A DNA stretch of 64,000 bases from Candidatus Bathyanammoxibius amoris (GCA_024451685.1 JAMXCW010000004.1:82501-146500), one strand, 5' to 3'. Positions 36,182 to 44,391 are shown, numbered from the stretch's first letter. The notes: a model not told the origin generated them from the letters alone. Program-made: numbers and translations.

Positions 36182-36271
36182 TGGCGGAGAGAGAGGGATT
36201 CGAACCCCCGGTCCGCTTACGCGGACAGCGGTTTTCGAGACCGCCCCGTTCGGCCGCTCCGGCATCTCTCC
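36182..36271 (-). tRNA. tRNA-Ser (anticodon CGA)
   Basis: A 90-base tRNA with long variable arm, acceptor GGAGAGA/TCTCTCC, encoded CCA and anticodon loop CTCGAAA (reads UCG). Its 5' 55 bases overlap the end of the tadA coding region on the same strand. Confidence 0.96.
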
Positions 36272-36714
36272 TGGAAAAATTCTCTGAGCAGCCTGCCTGA
36301 CTCCTCCGCAAGCACCCCGGAGACTACCTTCACCCGGTGGTTAAACCTCGGTTCATCAACCAGGTTGACCACAGAACCCGCCGCCCCTGCCTTCTCATCC
36401 AGTGCGCCAAAAACCAGCGTATCAACGCGGGCCTGCACCATTGCGCCCGCGCACATGATACACGGCTCCTTGGTCACATAAAGCGTGGCACCCTCAAGCC
36501 GCCAGTTATCAAGCGCATCGGCGGCCTGGGTGATGGCTATCATCTCGGCGTGTGCGGTGGGGTCGCGCAGCGTCTCGCGCTGGTTGTGGGCCCTGGCTAT
36601 TATCCGCCCATCATGCACTATCAGCGCCCCTACCGGCACCTCATCGGCATCAAGGGCCCTTTCAGCCAGAGTCAGGGCCTCACGCATATAATACTGGTGG
36701 GTATCAGCTAACAA
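36217..36714 (-). CDS. tadA: tRNA adenosine(34) deaminase
   Basis: The 165-residue cytidine-deaminase-fold enzyme has the zinc and catalytic motif H55-A-E57 and P84-C-I-M-C88. TadA converts A34 to inosine in tRNA-Arg(ACG); that tRNA is encoded just upstream (36860-36936). The annotated start is TTG with a GGGGGG run upstream; an ATG at codon 10 lacks such a site. The last 18 codons read into the tRNA-Ser(CGA) gene, giving a basic C-terminal tail (RCRSGRTGRSRK), so transcript processing to release the tRNA must destroy the tadA message end. Confidence 0.94.
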   Translation of the reverse strand: MLADTHQYYMREALTLAERALDADEVPVGALIVHDGRIIARAHNQRETLRDPTAHAEMIAITQAADALDNWRLEGATLYVTKEPCIMCAGAMVQARVDTLVFGALDEKAGAAGSVVNLVDEPRFNHRVKVVSGVLAEESGRLLREFFQERCRSGRTGRSRKPLSA

Positions 36715-36859
36715 TCAGCCATCCCCCCCTCTTAAATTTAATGGCAACCCGGCAACTCATCCCCGCTGTGCGGCGCGCAGGCAGGTAGATAGAGGTGTCC
36801 ATTTCGCCCCAAAAAATACCCTTAAACCAAAAATAAACCCAAATTAGCAATCCGAATTA

Positions 36860-36936
36860 TGGCGCGCCCAGGAGGACTCGAACCTCCAACCTCCGGATTC
36901 GTAGTCCGTGACTCTATCCAATTGAGCTATGGGCGC
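36860..36936 (-). tRNA. tRNA-Arg (anticodon ACG)
   Basis: A 77-base tRNA with acceptor GCGCCCA/TGGGCGC, encoded CCA and anticodon loop CTACGAA. Its A34 is the substrate of TadA, encoded about 150 bases downstream on the same strand. Confidence 0.97.
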
Positions 36937-37067
36937 ACTCGTAGTCTATACGATTATTATCTGGAACTGGAAATCTCTATGGAAGTATATCCCGTAAAGT
37001 GCCGTTAGTCAAGGAGAAACCGTCAATTGGCCTAGCATTTGCTATGGCGCTGGCGGCCGGAGAGGGT

Positions 37068-38153
37068 CTACATAAGCCCTTTGTCCTTGAGACTTACGTA
37101 ACTCCCCGCCCCGATTATAACATGGTCGAGCACCTTGATGCCTACCACGTCCGAGACCTCTTTGAGGCGGCTGGTGATATCGATGTCATCCTGGCTGGGT
37201 GTGGGGTCGCCGCTTGGGTGGTTATGTACGAAAATGACGGAGGCGGCGGATTCCCTTATGGCGGGGGCGAAGACCTCCCTCGGGTGCACCACGCTTGAGG
37301 AAAGACTCCCGGCGGATACCTGTAAGTCCTTTATAATCTTACCCTTACTATCGAGAAGCAGGAGATGGAAGGTTTCCTGCCGCCTGTCCCTGAGCCGTTC
37401 GTGCATGTGTTCAAAGACGTCTTTGCTTGACTTCACTCGTTCTCCGCTTGTGAGAGGGGTGGCGGCGAAACGCCTGGCTATGGCCATAGCGGCCTTTACC
37501 TGGGCGGCCTTCGCGGGGCCGATGCCCTTTATCAAGGTAAGCTCACCAACGGTCTTCGTAGCTAACTTCCGAAAATCGCCATGCTTAGTCAAAATCTTCC
37601 TGGCCAGGTCCACGGCGCTTGCCTCGGGGGTGCCGTCCCTGATGATTATCCCCAAGAGTTCGGCGTCTGAGAGCGATTCCTCCCCCACGGTGATAAGCCG
37701 TTCCCGGGGCCTTTCCGCCTGAGGGAGTTCTTTTATTGTGGGCCGCCTGCGGAAGTATCTGCAGAGTTCGGTTAGGACACACTCCCCGCAGACCGGGGCT
37801 TCAAGACAGCACACTGCCTGTGGCCCGGCGGCATAGGCGGCAAAGACCGCCTTTACCACGGGTTCCCCATCACCTGAGACGGTGGAGACGTCACCAATTA
37901 TCTTCCGGATGCGTTCCCTTGCGGCGGGTGAATCCTTCGGGGTCTTCACGAGTCCTATCCGGTGGAACATCTGTCTTGCGGCAGGGTTGGTTTCAAGGGC
38001 GGCGTACTCGGCAGCAGATGGATTTTTTTCGGACACAGATAAATCTGACTGCGACGAGGTCCCGGCGGAAAATTTTTCCGTTATCAGTCTGTAGACCTTG
38101 CAGGCGTGGCTGTTACCTGACGGTGATGGCTTATCCGGACCGTTCATTATCAA
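37068..38153 (-). CDS. radC: RadC/JAMM protein with N-terminal endonuclease III-type Fe-S motif
   Basis: The C-terminal 220 residues are a complete RadC protein: a helix-hairpin-helix (LIKGIGPAKAAQVKAAMAIA) and a JAMM metal site HNHPSGDPTPSQDD near residues 311-324. The N-terminal 140 residues are unusual. They contain C115-x6-C122-x2-C125-x5-C131, the exact spacing of the [4Fe-4S] loop of endonuclease III and MutY, preceded by a segment resembling the last helices of an HhH-GPD fold (FHRIGLV, AVFAAYAAG). The glycosylase helix-hairpin-helix and catalytic Lys/Asp part are missing. RadC's biochemical role is unclear in general. The gene stands alone between tRNA-Arg and the crcB group. Confidence 0.88.
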   Translation of the reverse strand: MIMNGPDKPSPSGNSHACKVYRLITEKFSAGTSSQSDLSVSEKNPSAAEYAALETNPAARQMFHRIGLVKTPKDSPAARERIRKIIGDVSTVSGDGEPVVKAVFAAYAAGPQAVCCLEAPVCGECVLTELCRYFRRRPTIKELPQAERPRERLITVGEESLSDAELLGIIIRDGTPEASAVDLARKILTKHGDFRKLATKTVGELTLIKGIGPAKAAQVKAAMAIARRFAATPLTSGERVKSSKDVFEHMHERLRDRRQETFHLLLLDSKGKIIKDLQVSAGSLSSSVVHPREVFAPAIRESAASVIFVHNHPSGDPTPSQDDIDITSRLKEVSDVVGIKVLDHVIIGAGSYVSLKDKGLM

Positions 38154-38170
38154 CCGTTATTATAAAAGTT

Positions 38171-38195
38171 TGCAGAGCAAGCTCTGCCACTACAT
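38171..38195. repeat. Palindromic repeat unit (GCAGAGC/GCTCTGC, CTACA end)
   Basis: One single-hairpin unit of the dispersed family: GCAGAGC-AA-GCTCTGC followed by CACTACA, immediately upstream of radC. Confidence 0.8.
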
Positions 38196-38236
38196 AAACG
38201 CATGAAAACCCCCAAAACCCCCGGCGACAGCTCTTA

Positions 38237-38569
38237 CTACGGCGAGTATTTAATTACCTTCACATCCGACACCACCGTTACCGTGCCCTCTTCCATAATC
38301 TCGTCGAGACACGTGAGAAAGGTTTCTATCTTCTCCCGGCTGTCTATAATCTCAATTACCATTGGAAGGTCTTCAGCGGCCCTCAGTATCCTGGTGGTAT
38401 GGACCTTGTGATGGCTGCCGAAACTCTCCACCCCCTTAAGCACGGTCGCGCCGGCCAGACCCTGCTCCATCGCCTTCTGGATTATGGCCTCATACAGCGG
38501 CATACCCTTGTAGCGGTGGTCCTCCCCTATAAATATACTGAGACGTCTCCCGTCCTCTATCTTTTTCAT
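38237..38569 (-). CDS. DUF190 protein (PII/CutA-like fold)
   Basis: The 110-residue protein matches the DUF190 family (opening RLSIFIGEDHRYKGMPLYEAII, then GLAGATVLKG and FGSHHKVH). Members have a ferredoxin-like trimeric fold similar to PII and CutA and are often encoded beside crcB. Here it begins ten bases after crcB, so a role in fluoride export control is likely but unproven. Confidence 0.9.
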   Translation of the reverse strand: MKKIEDGRRLSIFIGEDHRYKGMPLYEAIIQKAMEQGLAGATVLKGVESFGSHHKVHTTRILRAAEDLPMVIEIIDSREKIETFLTCLDEIMEEGTVTVVSDVKVIKYSP

Positions 38570-38579
38570 GACAGTAATC

Positions 38580-38972
38580 TCACTGTAATTTCAACACCGT
38601 TATGTAACCGAGCCACACAAAGAGCAGACAAAAGACATAGTTGCCTGCTATATAGAGAGCGCCCAGAAAGTAACTCCGTTCTTTAAAAAGTTCAAGGGCC
38701 TCGTAGCTGAAAGTGGAGAACGTGGTAAAACCCCCCAGGATTCCTATAAACAGGAACTGCTGCCTCAGGGTGGGTGTGAGGAATAACCTTTGCTCGGCAA
38801 ATGTGGCCAGAAGACCTATGAGGTAACAGCCGAGGAGGTTTACAAGCAGTGTGCCGTAGGGGAATCTGATGCCAAGGAGTTCAATCATGCCGTAGCCGAC
38901 CCAGTAGCGCATTATGCTGCCGAGAAACCCGCCGAAGCCTACCCACATTGTGAGCGTAAAGCTCTTTAGCAT
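38580..38972 (-). CDS. crcB: Fluoride ion channel CrcB (Fluc)
   Basis: The 130-residue protein has four transmembrane helices and the family motifs GGFLGSIMRYWVG near the N-terminus, GTLLVNLLGCYLIG and GGFTTFSTFSYE. CrcB forms antiparallel dimers that let fluoride leave the cell. GAGGC lies upstream of the ATG. It is the middle gene of a micro-protein, crcB and DUF190 run. I looked for a fluoride riboswitch upstream and did not find one. Confidence 0.93.
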   Translation of the reverse strand: MLKSFTLTMWVGFGGFLGSIMRYWVGYGMIELLGIRFPYGTLLVNLLGCYLIGLLATFAEQRLFLTPTLRQQFLFIGILGGFTTFSTFSYEALELFKERSYFLGALYIAGNYVFCLLFVWLGYITVLKLQ

Positions 38973-38989
38973 TTTTTCGCCTCAAAACC

Positions 38990-39106
38990 TCAGAAACCGA
39001 AGAGGTGAAACCGCTTTATAAGCACAGCCCCGACAATCCCCATCGTTATCAGCATGAAAACTACGTAACTGAAAACAAACTTCTTGAAAAAACCATCCGG
39101 GCCCAT
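38990..39106 (-). CDS. 38-residue single-helix membrane micro-protein upstream of crcB
   Basis: An ATG at 39106 with GAGAGGG four bases upstream opens a 38-codon frame. It encodes a short charged N-terminus (MGPDGFFKKF), one hydrophobic helix (residues about 10-30) and a basic end. It stops 17 bases before the crcB start on the same strand. The good ribosome-binding site, the helix and the position argue for a real gene. It may be a small partner of the fluoride channel or an unrelated membrane peptide. Confidence 0.6.
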   Translation of the reverse strand: MGPDGFFKKFVFSYVVFMLITMGIVGAVLIKRFHLFGF

Positions 39107-39258
39107 ATATCCCTCTCAAAAAAGACAGCCCCAAAATGAATTACCCCCCGGCCAGCCACGCTTTATAGTATCTCCCGGCTACCCCTACAAGGCCATTCTT
39201 TTTATTTCTCTGGCCTTCTCCGTGAGCACGGGCGTTTTCAGCCCGAAGAAACCACTGA

Positions 39259-40095
39259 TTATCGCTTTGTAACCTCAAGGTCTCTAATACCCGGCCTCAC
39301 TCCATAATCGGCCTCTCTGCACAACTTTTGATACTCGTCCTTATCAATGACAACGGCCTTAGTCACACCGGCGGGTATAGAGTACTTACCGTCCGCTCTT
39401 CTGTAGCGGCCCAACCATTTGGGCAGCCTGCTAAACGGATGGCTGTAGGCCGCGTCCAGTATCATCCAGCAGTGACCGTATTCGGGATACTCATCAAAGC
39501 TCCACTGCCGGACAGGGGCCTCCCCGGGTTGAACCCTGACAATACAAAACACGTGGCGAAAGTCTGTCTCCGGGTCATAAATCCTGACCAGCCCCGATTC
39601 AAAACCGGCGAGCTTGAGCATAACGGCAAGAAGCATCGCCTGGTCTTCACAGTCCCCCCTCCCCGACTGCAACGTCTCGTAGGGAAACTTGGGGATGTTG
39701 CCTTTTTCCGTTGAATACCTGATTCCTTTTCTTACGTATTCAAAGATGCTCTTAATTCCCTCAATATTCCTCTTTCCGGAAGCAAGCCCTTCCGCCAGCT
39801 GTTCAAGCCTTGCTCTAACGGGGCCATTGCAGTCCTTACCCTGTCCTTGCCGGTAATGCTCACATGCAGGCCATTCGATCCCGGCCAAATCATGGAGCGA
39901 TGCCGCTACGTAGAACCTGATGTGGCGCCGGTTCCTCCCCATAAGGTAACCTTCGTAGATTTCTTCCCTTAAGCAATCGTAATGCTTCTGAAGGTCGGGA
40001 ACAAGTTTACTATAGTTCAACCATCTCCTGGCCTTCGCCTCATCCGGGAAGCTAAAAAGAATCAAACCCGCCAGAAGTATATGGCAGAAGAACAT
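39259..40095 (-). CDS. Exported transglutaminase-like cysteine protease-fold protein
   Basis: From ATG 40095 (AAAGG seven bases upstream) the product has 278 residues with a signal peptide (MFFCHILLAGLILFS, cleavage near AKA). The transglutaminase-like core shows the catalytic Cys in GRGDCEDQA, the His in FRHVFC and an Asp in LDAAYSHPF. The longer frame to 40194 would overlap the upstream gene and lacks a site. Such proteins may be proteases or peptidoglycan-linked hydrolases; the substrate is unknown. Confidence 0.82.
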   Translation of the reverse strand: MFFCHILLAGLILFSFPDEAKARRWLNYSKLVPDLQKHYDCLREEIYEGYLMGRNRRHIRFYVAASLHDLAGIEWPACEHYRQGQGKDCNGPVRARLEQLAEGLASGKRNIEGIKSIFEYVRKGIRYSTEKGNIPKFPYETLQSGRGDCEDQAMLLAVMLKLAGFESGLVRIYDPETDFRHVFCIVRVQPGEAPVRQWSFDEYPEYGHCWMILDAAYSHPFSRLPKWLGRYRRADGKYSIPAGVTKAVVIDKDEYQKLCREADYGVRPGIRDLEVTKR

Positions 40096-40156
40096 GGTGT
40101 AACCTTTGCCACTTATCTTTACCTGTATTATGGAAAACACTATGGCAACCGTTGCG

Positions 40157-41206
40157 TTATCCTTTCTTCCGCAGCATCTCGACAAATGCCTCAATGCGCG
40201 TCTTCATCTGGCCGTCAACCCCGCCCGGACGGTCGCACTCAAGCGTCAGGATGGGCACGTCCAGGCCCTTCCTGAATACAGTGTCAAAAATATTCCTGAA
40301 GCAAAAGCTCTGTACGTAGTGGATTATGCCGTGAATATTGCGCCGCCCGACCTCGCGGGCTATGTCCTCAAGCCTGCCCTGCGCGTCGTATGGATACGTG
40401 TACCGCGCGTATTGCTCCACAAGACCGTCAGTCTTATACGGCATACTGAACTGACGCTGTATCTCGTTAAAGACCACGTGGACGTCAAGGCCCTCTACAA
40501 AATCATATATTCCACCGCATATCGGGGGGATACCGATATAGCCCAGTCTCACCGTGTGGGGGATGGGCGGCCTACCCCTTGCCTCTTCAATAAATGCCCT
40601 TGCCTTCTCCTCAAAGAGACCCACGTTGCCCATCATGTCGCTGGTAGAGACGTTCCAGATATGGTTCTCCTCGCCGGTGACCTTTGAGTCCTCATGGGTG
40701 AGGCGGTCTATCTCATGGACAAGGGCGCGCACCCGGTCAAGCTCTCGCTTTACGGCCTCGGCCTTTTCCATGTTTGTAACGAGCGTGCGGGCAAGTTCCT
40801 TGAGTTGTGCCCGCAGGAGTATCCTGTTCCTTCCATATGGATACTTGAAGGGTATTACGTCCACACCCTCCGCCCCCAGCACCTCCATAAGGGCGTGGGT
40901 ATTACTGCAGTCTCCCTCTATGACGCCGATGATTTTTTTCGTGTTCAGTCTCTTTACGGCCGAGAAGAGACCCTTTATCCAGGCGCAGTTGTTCCGGGGG
41001 AGTCCGGCGTTTTCGGCCTTCTCTACGAGCCATGAGGGGTCGTCGTCGGTTATAAATATGTTATTAAGGTCAACGGGCACCCGCCCCGCGGCGAAGATTA
41101 TCTCGATTGGTACGGTAGTGGTAATGCCCACCGAGTTCTCAGGGGAAGGTTCCCTGGGGACGAGTAAGGCCGGGAATGTAGTCGTATCAGGAAAGGCAAA
41201 CTCCAC
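40157..41206 (-). CDS. 2-hydroxyacyl-CoA dehydratase (HgdB/BcrC) family protein
   Basis: The 349-residue protein has the features of the HgdB subfamily: GITTTVPIEIIFAAGRVPVDLNN, Cys residues in NNCAWIKG (C74) and EGDCSNTHAL (C100), a later Cys in SFCFRN and LECDRPG near the end. Those Cys ligate a [4Fe-4S] cluster in characterised two-subunit dehydratases and benzoyl-CoA reductases. Here neither the partner subunit nor the HgdC-type activator ATPase is nearby, so it may be a single-subunit member with another role, for example double-cubane-cluster-type reductase chemistry. The start may instead be the GTG at codon 26 (41131), where family homology begins. Confidence 0.82.
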   Translation of the reverse strand: MEFAFPDTTTFPALLVPREPSPENSVGITTTVPIEIIFAAGRVPVDLNNIFITDDDPSWLVEKAENAGLPRNNCAWIKGLFSAVKRLNTKKIIGVIEGDCSNTHALMEVLGAEGVDVIPFKYPYGRNRILLRAQLKELARTLVTNMEKAEAVKRELDRVRALVHEIDRLTHEDSKVTGEENHIWNVSTSDMMGNVGLFEEKARAFIEEARGRPPIPHTVRLGYIGIPPICGGIYDFVEGLDVHVVFNEIQRQFSMPYKTDGLVEQYARYTYPYDAQGRLEDIAREVGRRNIHGIIHYVQSFCFRNIFDTVFRKGLDVPILTLECDRPGGVDGQMKTRIEAFVEMLRKKG

Positions 41207-41321
41207 GGGATTAACCCCCTACGCAGAATGGCACATGGCACTGGACTTTAAGACATAATTACAACAGAGCAATAAAAATAAGTCAAGGAGATACTATGCC
41301 TCCCCTGAGGGCACCATTCAT

Positions 41322-41350
41322 TTGACACGGGTAATCTCCGGGGCTAGAAT
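41322..41350 (+). promoter_or_regulatory. Sigma70-type promoter of acsA
   Basis: TTGACA (41322-41327), a 17-base spacer and TAGAAT (41345-41350) lie upstream of acsA. The predicted transcript start is near 41357, giving a leader of only about 17 bases. Confidence 0.65.
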
Positions 41351-41373
41351 GTCTCAGCCTTCCGGGTGATATC

Positions 41374-43107
41374 ATGGAAAAAGAGATACACAAAAAAGAC
41401 CAAAAAATCCTGCCGAACCTGAAGGATTACAAGAAGGCCTGCGAGAAGTTCCGCTGGGAAGACATTGAAAAAGAACTCGGCCTTGATATCAAAGGCGGGA
41501 TAAACATCGCCACAAACGCCATCGACGCACACGCGGCTGGCCGGCGCAAGGACAAGACTGCCCTCTACTGGGAGGGCGCGGGGGGAGAGCGCAAGAAATA
41601 CACCTTCGCCGAGCTGGCGCGGGAGTCAAACCGTGTGGGCAACATGCTGAAGTCGCTCGGTGTCAAAAAGGGCGACCGGGTGTTCGTGTTCCTGCCCCGT
41701 ATACCGGAACTCTATATCAGCATCATCGGCATCGCTAAGATAGGCGCGGTGACGGGCCCCATGTTCAGCGCGTTCGGTCCTGAGGCCATCCGCGACCGCC
41801 TTAAAGACAGCGGCGCCACGGTGCTTATAACGGACTCCTCTCTCAGGGGAAGGGTCCACCAGGTCTGGGAGGAGTTCCCTGAATTGAAGACGGTAGTGGT
41901 ATTGCGCATGACAAAGGACGGAAAACTCCGGAAGGGTGAACTCCGTTATGAAGAGGAGATAGAAAAGGCCTCGCATGACCTGAAGGCAGAGCCGATGTCG
42001 CCGGAAGACCCTTTTTACATGCTCTACACGTCGGGCACGACCGGCAGGCCCAAGGGTGTGGTGCACGTGCATAATGACATGCTTTCACACTATATCACCA
42101 CCCGGTGGGTGCTCGACCTGCACGAAGAGGACGTGTACTGGTGCCCGGCAGACCCGGGCTGGGTAACCGGCACCGTGTACGGGCTGTGGGGTCCGTGGCT
42201 CAACGGCGTCTCGCAGGTAGTCTTTGAGGGCAGGTATGACGCCGAACGCTGGTACTCCGTTATGGAATACTACGGCGTGACGGTCTGGTACACCGCGCCG
42301 ACAGCGCTGAGGATGCTGATGAAGGCGGGCGATGAACCGGTAAAGAAATCCGACCTCAGCAGCCTCAGATATATTTGTAGCGTGGGCGAGCCCCTGAACC
42401 CGGAGGTAATACGCTGGGGGATGGACGTCTACGGGCTCTGCATACACGACACCTGGTGGCAGACCGAGACGGGCGCTATCATGATAACCAACTACCCGTC
42501 GATGCCGGTGCGTCCGGGCTCCATGGGGAAGCCGTTCCCCGGGACCAGGGCGGCCGTCATTGACGCGCAGGGCAAGGAGCTACGCCCGGGGAGTTCCGGT
42601 ATCCTGGCACTCAAACCCGGCTGGCCGTCTATGATGCGCTCCATATGGCAGGATAAGAAACGTTACAATGAATATTTTAAGATATCCGGATGGTACACTA
42701 CGGGCGACACGGCGCACATGGATAAGGACGGCTACTTCTGGTTTATCGGCAGGGCGGACGACGTGATAATGACGGCGGGCCACCGCGTGGGTCCCTTTGA
42801 GGTGGAGAGCGTGCTGGTCGAGCACAAAGCAGTGGCGGAGGCGGGCGTTATCGGGAAGCCAGACCCTGAGAGGGGACAGATAATCAAGGCCTTCCTTGTA
42901 CTTCGCGAGGGTTTCAGTCCATCTGACAATTTAAAGGAAGATATTACGGAGTTTATCAAACACCGGCTCTCGGCACACGCCTACCCGAGGGAGATAGACT
43001 TCTGCCAGAGCGTCCCCAAGACACGGAGCGGAAAGATAATGCGCCGGCTTCTCAAGGCGCGCGAGCTGGGACTTCCGGAAGGGGACCTCTCCACACTGGA
43101 GGACTAA
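41374..43107 (+). CDS. acsA: Acetyl-CoA synthetase
   Basis: The 577-residue adenylate-forming enzyme has the P-loop YTSGTTGRPKG near residues 217-227, the WWQTETG motif, the hinge SGWYTTGDTA followed by GYFWFIGRADD, and the C-terminal catalytic Lys in TRSGKIMRR, the site of regulation by acetylation in other bacteria. The length matches the shorter AcsA type of Bacillus (about 570). It makes acetyl-CoA from acetate, ATP and CoA. A sigma70-like promoter lies just upstream. A related acyl-CoA synthetase (propionate) cannot be excluded. Confidence 0.93.
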   Translation: MEKEIHKKDQKILPNLKDYKKACEKFRWEDIEKELGLDIKGGINIATNAIDAHAAGRRKDKTALYWEGAGGERKKYTFAELARESNRVGNMLKSLGVKKGDRVFVFLPRIPELYISIIGIAKIGAVTGPMFSAFGPEAIRDRLKDSGATVLITDSSLRGRVHQVWEEFPELKTVVVLRMTKDGKLRKGELRYEEEIEKASHDLKAEPMSPEDPFYMLYTSGTTGRPKGVVHVHNDMLSHYITTRWVLDLHEEDVYWCPADPGWVTGTVYGLWGPWLNGVSQVVFEGRYDAERWYSVMEYYGVTVWYTAPTALRMLMKAGDEPVKKSDLSSLRYICSVGEPLNPEVIRWGMDVYGLCIHDTWWQTETGAIMITNYPSMPVRPGSMGKPFPGTRAAVIDAQGKELRPGSSGILALKPGWPSMMRSIWQDKKRYNEYFKISGWYTTGDTAHMDKDGYFWFIGRADDVIMTAGHRVGPFEVESVLVEHKAVAEAGVIGKPDPERGQIIKAFLVLREGFSPSDNLKEDITEFIKHRLSAHAYPREIDFCQSVPKTRSGKIMRRLLKARELGLPEGDLSTLED

Positions 43108-43185
43108 CCAGGAGAACGACAGCTTAATGAGCGTTCATTTCATCTTATTTAACGACTACAACTTCTTTTTGCAGTAAGGAGCTGA

Positions 43186-43413
43186 ATGAAAGACTTACAC
43201 ATAAAAGTGAAGGCGTATGCCGGCCACAAGGCGGGAGAAAAGCCGTTCGGTTTTACCCTCCAGGACAAAGAGTACCGTATAGAGGAGATAATGGAGACCG
43301 CCGTTGAGGAGAGGGCGGGACACCGGCGGGTGACATTTCGCGTGCGCACCGAAGACGGCGTCTTCAAGATATATTGTTCCCAGAAAGACGGGGAGTGGTA
43401 CCTGGAGAAATAA
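43186..43413 (+). CDS. Small conserved-looking protein of unknown function
   Basis: The 75-residue product starts at an ATG with AAGGAG upstream. It is charged and strand-rich (YRIEEIMETAVEERAGHRRVTFRVRTEDGVFKIY) and ends 21 bases before the next gene. The pattern resembles small single-domain proteins with a beta-barrel-like core, but I do not recognise the family. It is likely cotranscribed with the small membrane protein that follows. Confidence 0.7.
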   Translation: MKDLHIKVKAYAGHKAGEKPFGFTLQDKEYRIEEIMETAVEERAGHRRVTFRVRTEDGVFKIYCSQKDGEWYLEK

Positions 43414-43434
43414 ACTCTTGAAAGGAGGGCTGGT

Positions 43435-43686
43435 ATGAGCGCAAAGCTCGACGTTAGGGCTATGGGGCTTGCCTTTGGGATAGTGTGGTCTTTCTCCGTG
43501 ATAATGCTGGGATTGTGTGCCGCCTACGCGAATTGGGGAACGCCATGGGTGGACTTTATCGGGTTCTTATATATCGGATACAAACCCACCCTTGCGGGCA
43601 GTTTGATAGGCGGGGCCTGGGCGCTGGTGGACGGCGGGATTGCCGGTCTACTCATTGCATTTGTCTATAACAAGTTTGCGTCTTAG
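43435..43686 (+). CDS. Small two-helix membrane protein (holin-like)
   Basis: The 83-residue protein has two or three hydrophobic segments and the characteristic core FLYIGYKPTLAGSLIGGAWALVDGG. Proteins with this pattern are often annotated as bacteriophage holin-like but are widespread chromosomal membrane proteins of unknown role. GGAGGG precedes the ATG. A second, related protein is encoded 150 bases downstream. Confidence 0.8.
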   Translation: MSAKLDVRAMGLAFGIVWSFSVIMLGLCAAYANWGTPWVDFIGFLYIGYKPTLAGSLIGGAWALVDGGIAGLLIAFVYNKFAS

Positions 43687-43758
43687 TAAATGGTCTCTAC
43701 ATTGCAGTCTGTAGGACAAAGAGCCCATCGACAATAGTATGTCCCCGCGCCATAATAA

Positions 43759-43788
43759 TTGACATTTGGTGTCGACATGTGATAAAAA
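43759..43788 (+). promoter_or_regulatory. Possible sigma70-type promoter
   Basis: TTGACA, an 18-base spacer and TAAAAA precede the second holin-like gene by about 45 bases. The -10 match is moderate. Confidence 0.4.
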
Positions 43789-43832
43789 TTACAGGCCCTT
43801 GATCGCAAGTTCATAACAGGAGCAGACAAAAA

Positions 43833-44192
43833 ATGAGCATACAGCAGCTTGTCATACAGATAGAGGCAAAGAGTGGCGGTATAATGGCCGAATATAACAC
43901 ACTGGATATAATTGTCCTCCCGACCACACCGACCCAGTTTGACGTAAACCCGGCCAGCCTGACCCTTGGGATCCTATGGGGAACGTCTTTGTTGTTCCTG
44001 GGTCTGATAGCGGCCTTTACCGGCCTTGGAGTCGGTCTGGTCGAAGTGCTTGGTTATGTACATACCGGGTATAATCCGACAATCTTTGGTGCGTTTATGG
44101 GCTGCGTATCCGGTCTTGTATATGGATTTATAACCGGCGCCGTCGTTTTCAGGCTTGGCAACGTGTTTTTGACGGGCGGTTCTGACCGCTAA
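43833..44192 (+). CDS. Small membrane protein, paralogue of the preceding holin-like protein
   Basis: The 119-residue product has an extra polar N-terminus of about 40 residues and then the same core as its neighbour (LGYVHTGYNPTIFGAFMGCVSGLVYG against FLYIGYKPTLAG...). The second in-frame ATG (43884) could be the true start; the first has GGAG nine bases upstream. It has its own possible promoter. The two may form a heteromeric membrane complex. Confidence 0.75.
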   Translation: MSIQQLVIQIEAKSGGIMAEYNTLDIIVLPTTPTQFDVNPASLTLGILWGTSLLFLGLIAAFTGLGVGLVEVLGYVHTGYNPTIFGAFMGCVSGLVYGFITGAVVFRLGNVFLTGGSDR

Positions 44193-44391
44193 TTTTGCCC
44201 GGCAAGGCCGATGAGTCTGAGCCCAGTCAGAAATACCCATAGCAGGAATGAAAAAAGCACGAGTCCGCTTATAAGGTATACGGGAAAAAATATCTTTGAA
44301 AAAATGCTGATGACCCAAACAAGTGTTCACCGGCAAAAAGGACCCGCCGTGCGGCCTCCCCACCCCAACCGGCGTACCCTCGCTTATTGAA

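Noticed and set aside
35921..36481. Several open frames over the repeat cluster, tRNA-Ser and tadA
   Set aside because: They read through palindromic repeats and a tRNA gene, or lie antisense to tadA.
39107..39258. Possible fluoride riboswitch upstream of the crcB group
   Set aside because: I searched for the GATG and GCTGATG-type core elements and did not find them; only a GGGC/GCCC hairpin is present.
44193..44391. Hydrophobic minus-strand frame of about 42 codons between the small membrane genes and clpP
   Set aside because: The frame has no ATG, GTG or TTG before the hydrophobic segment, so I cannot support a start.
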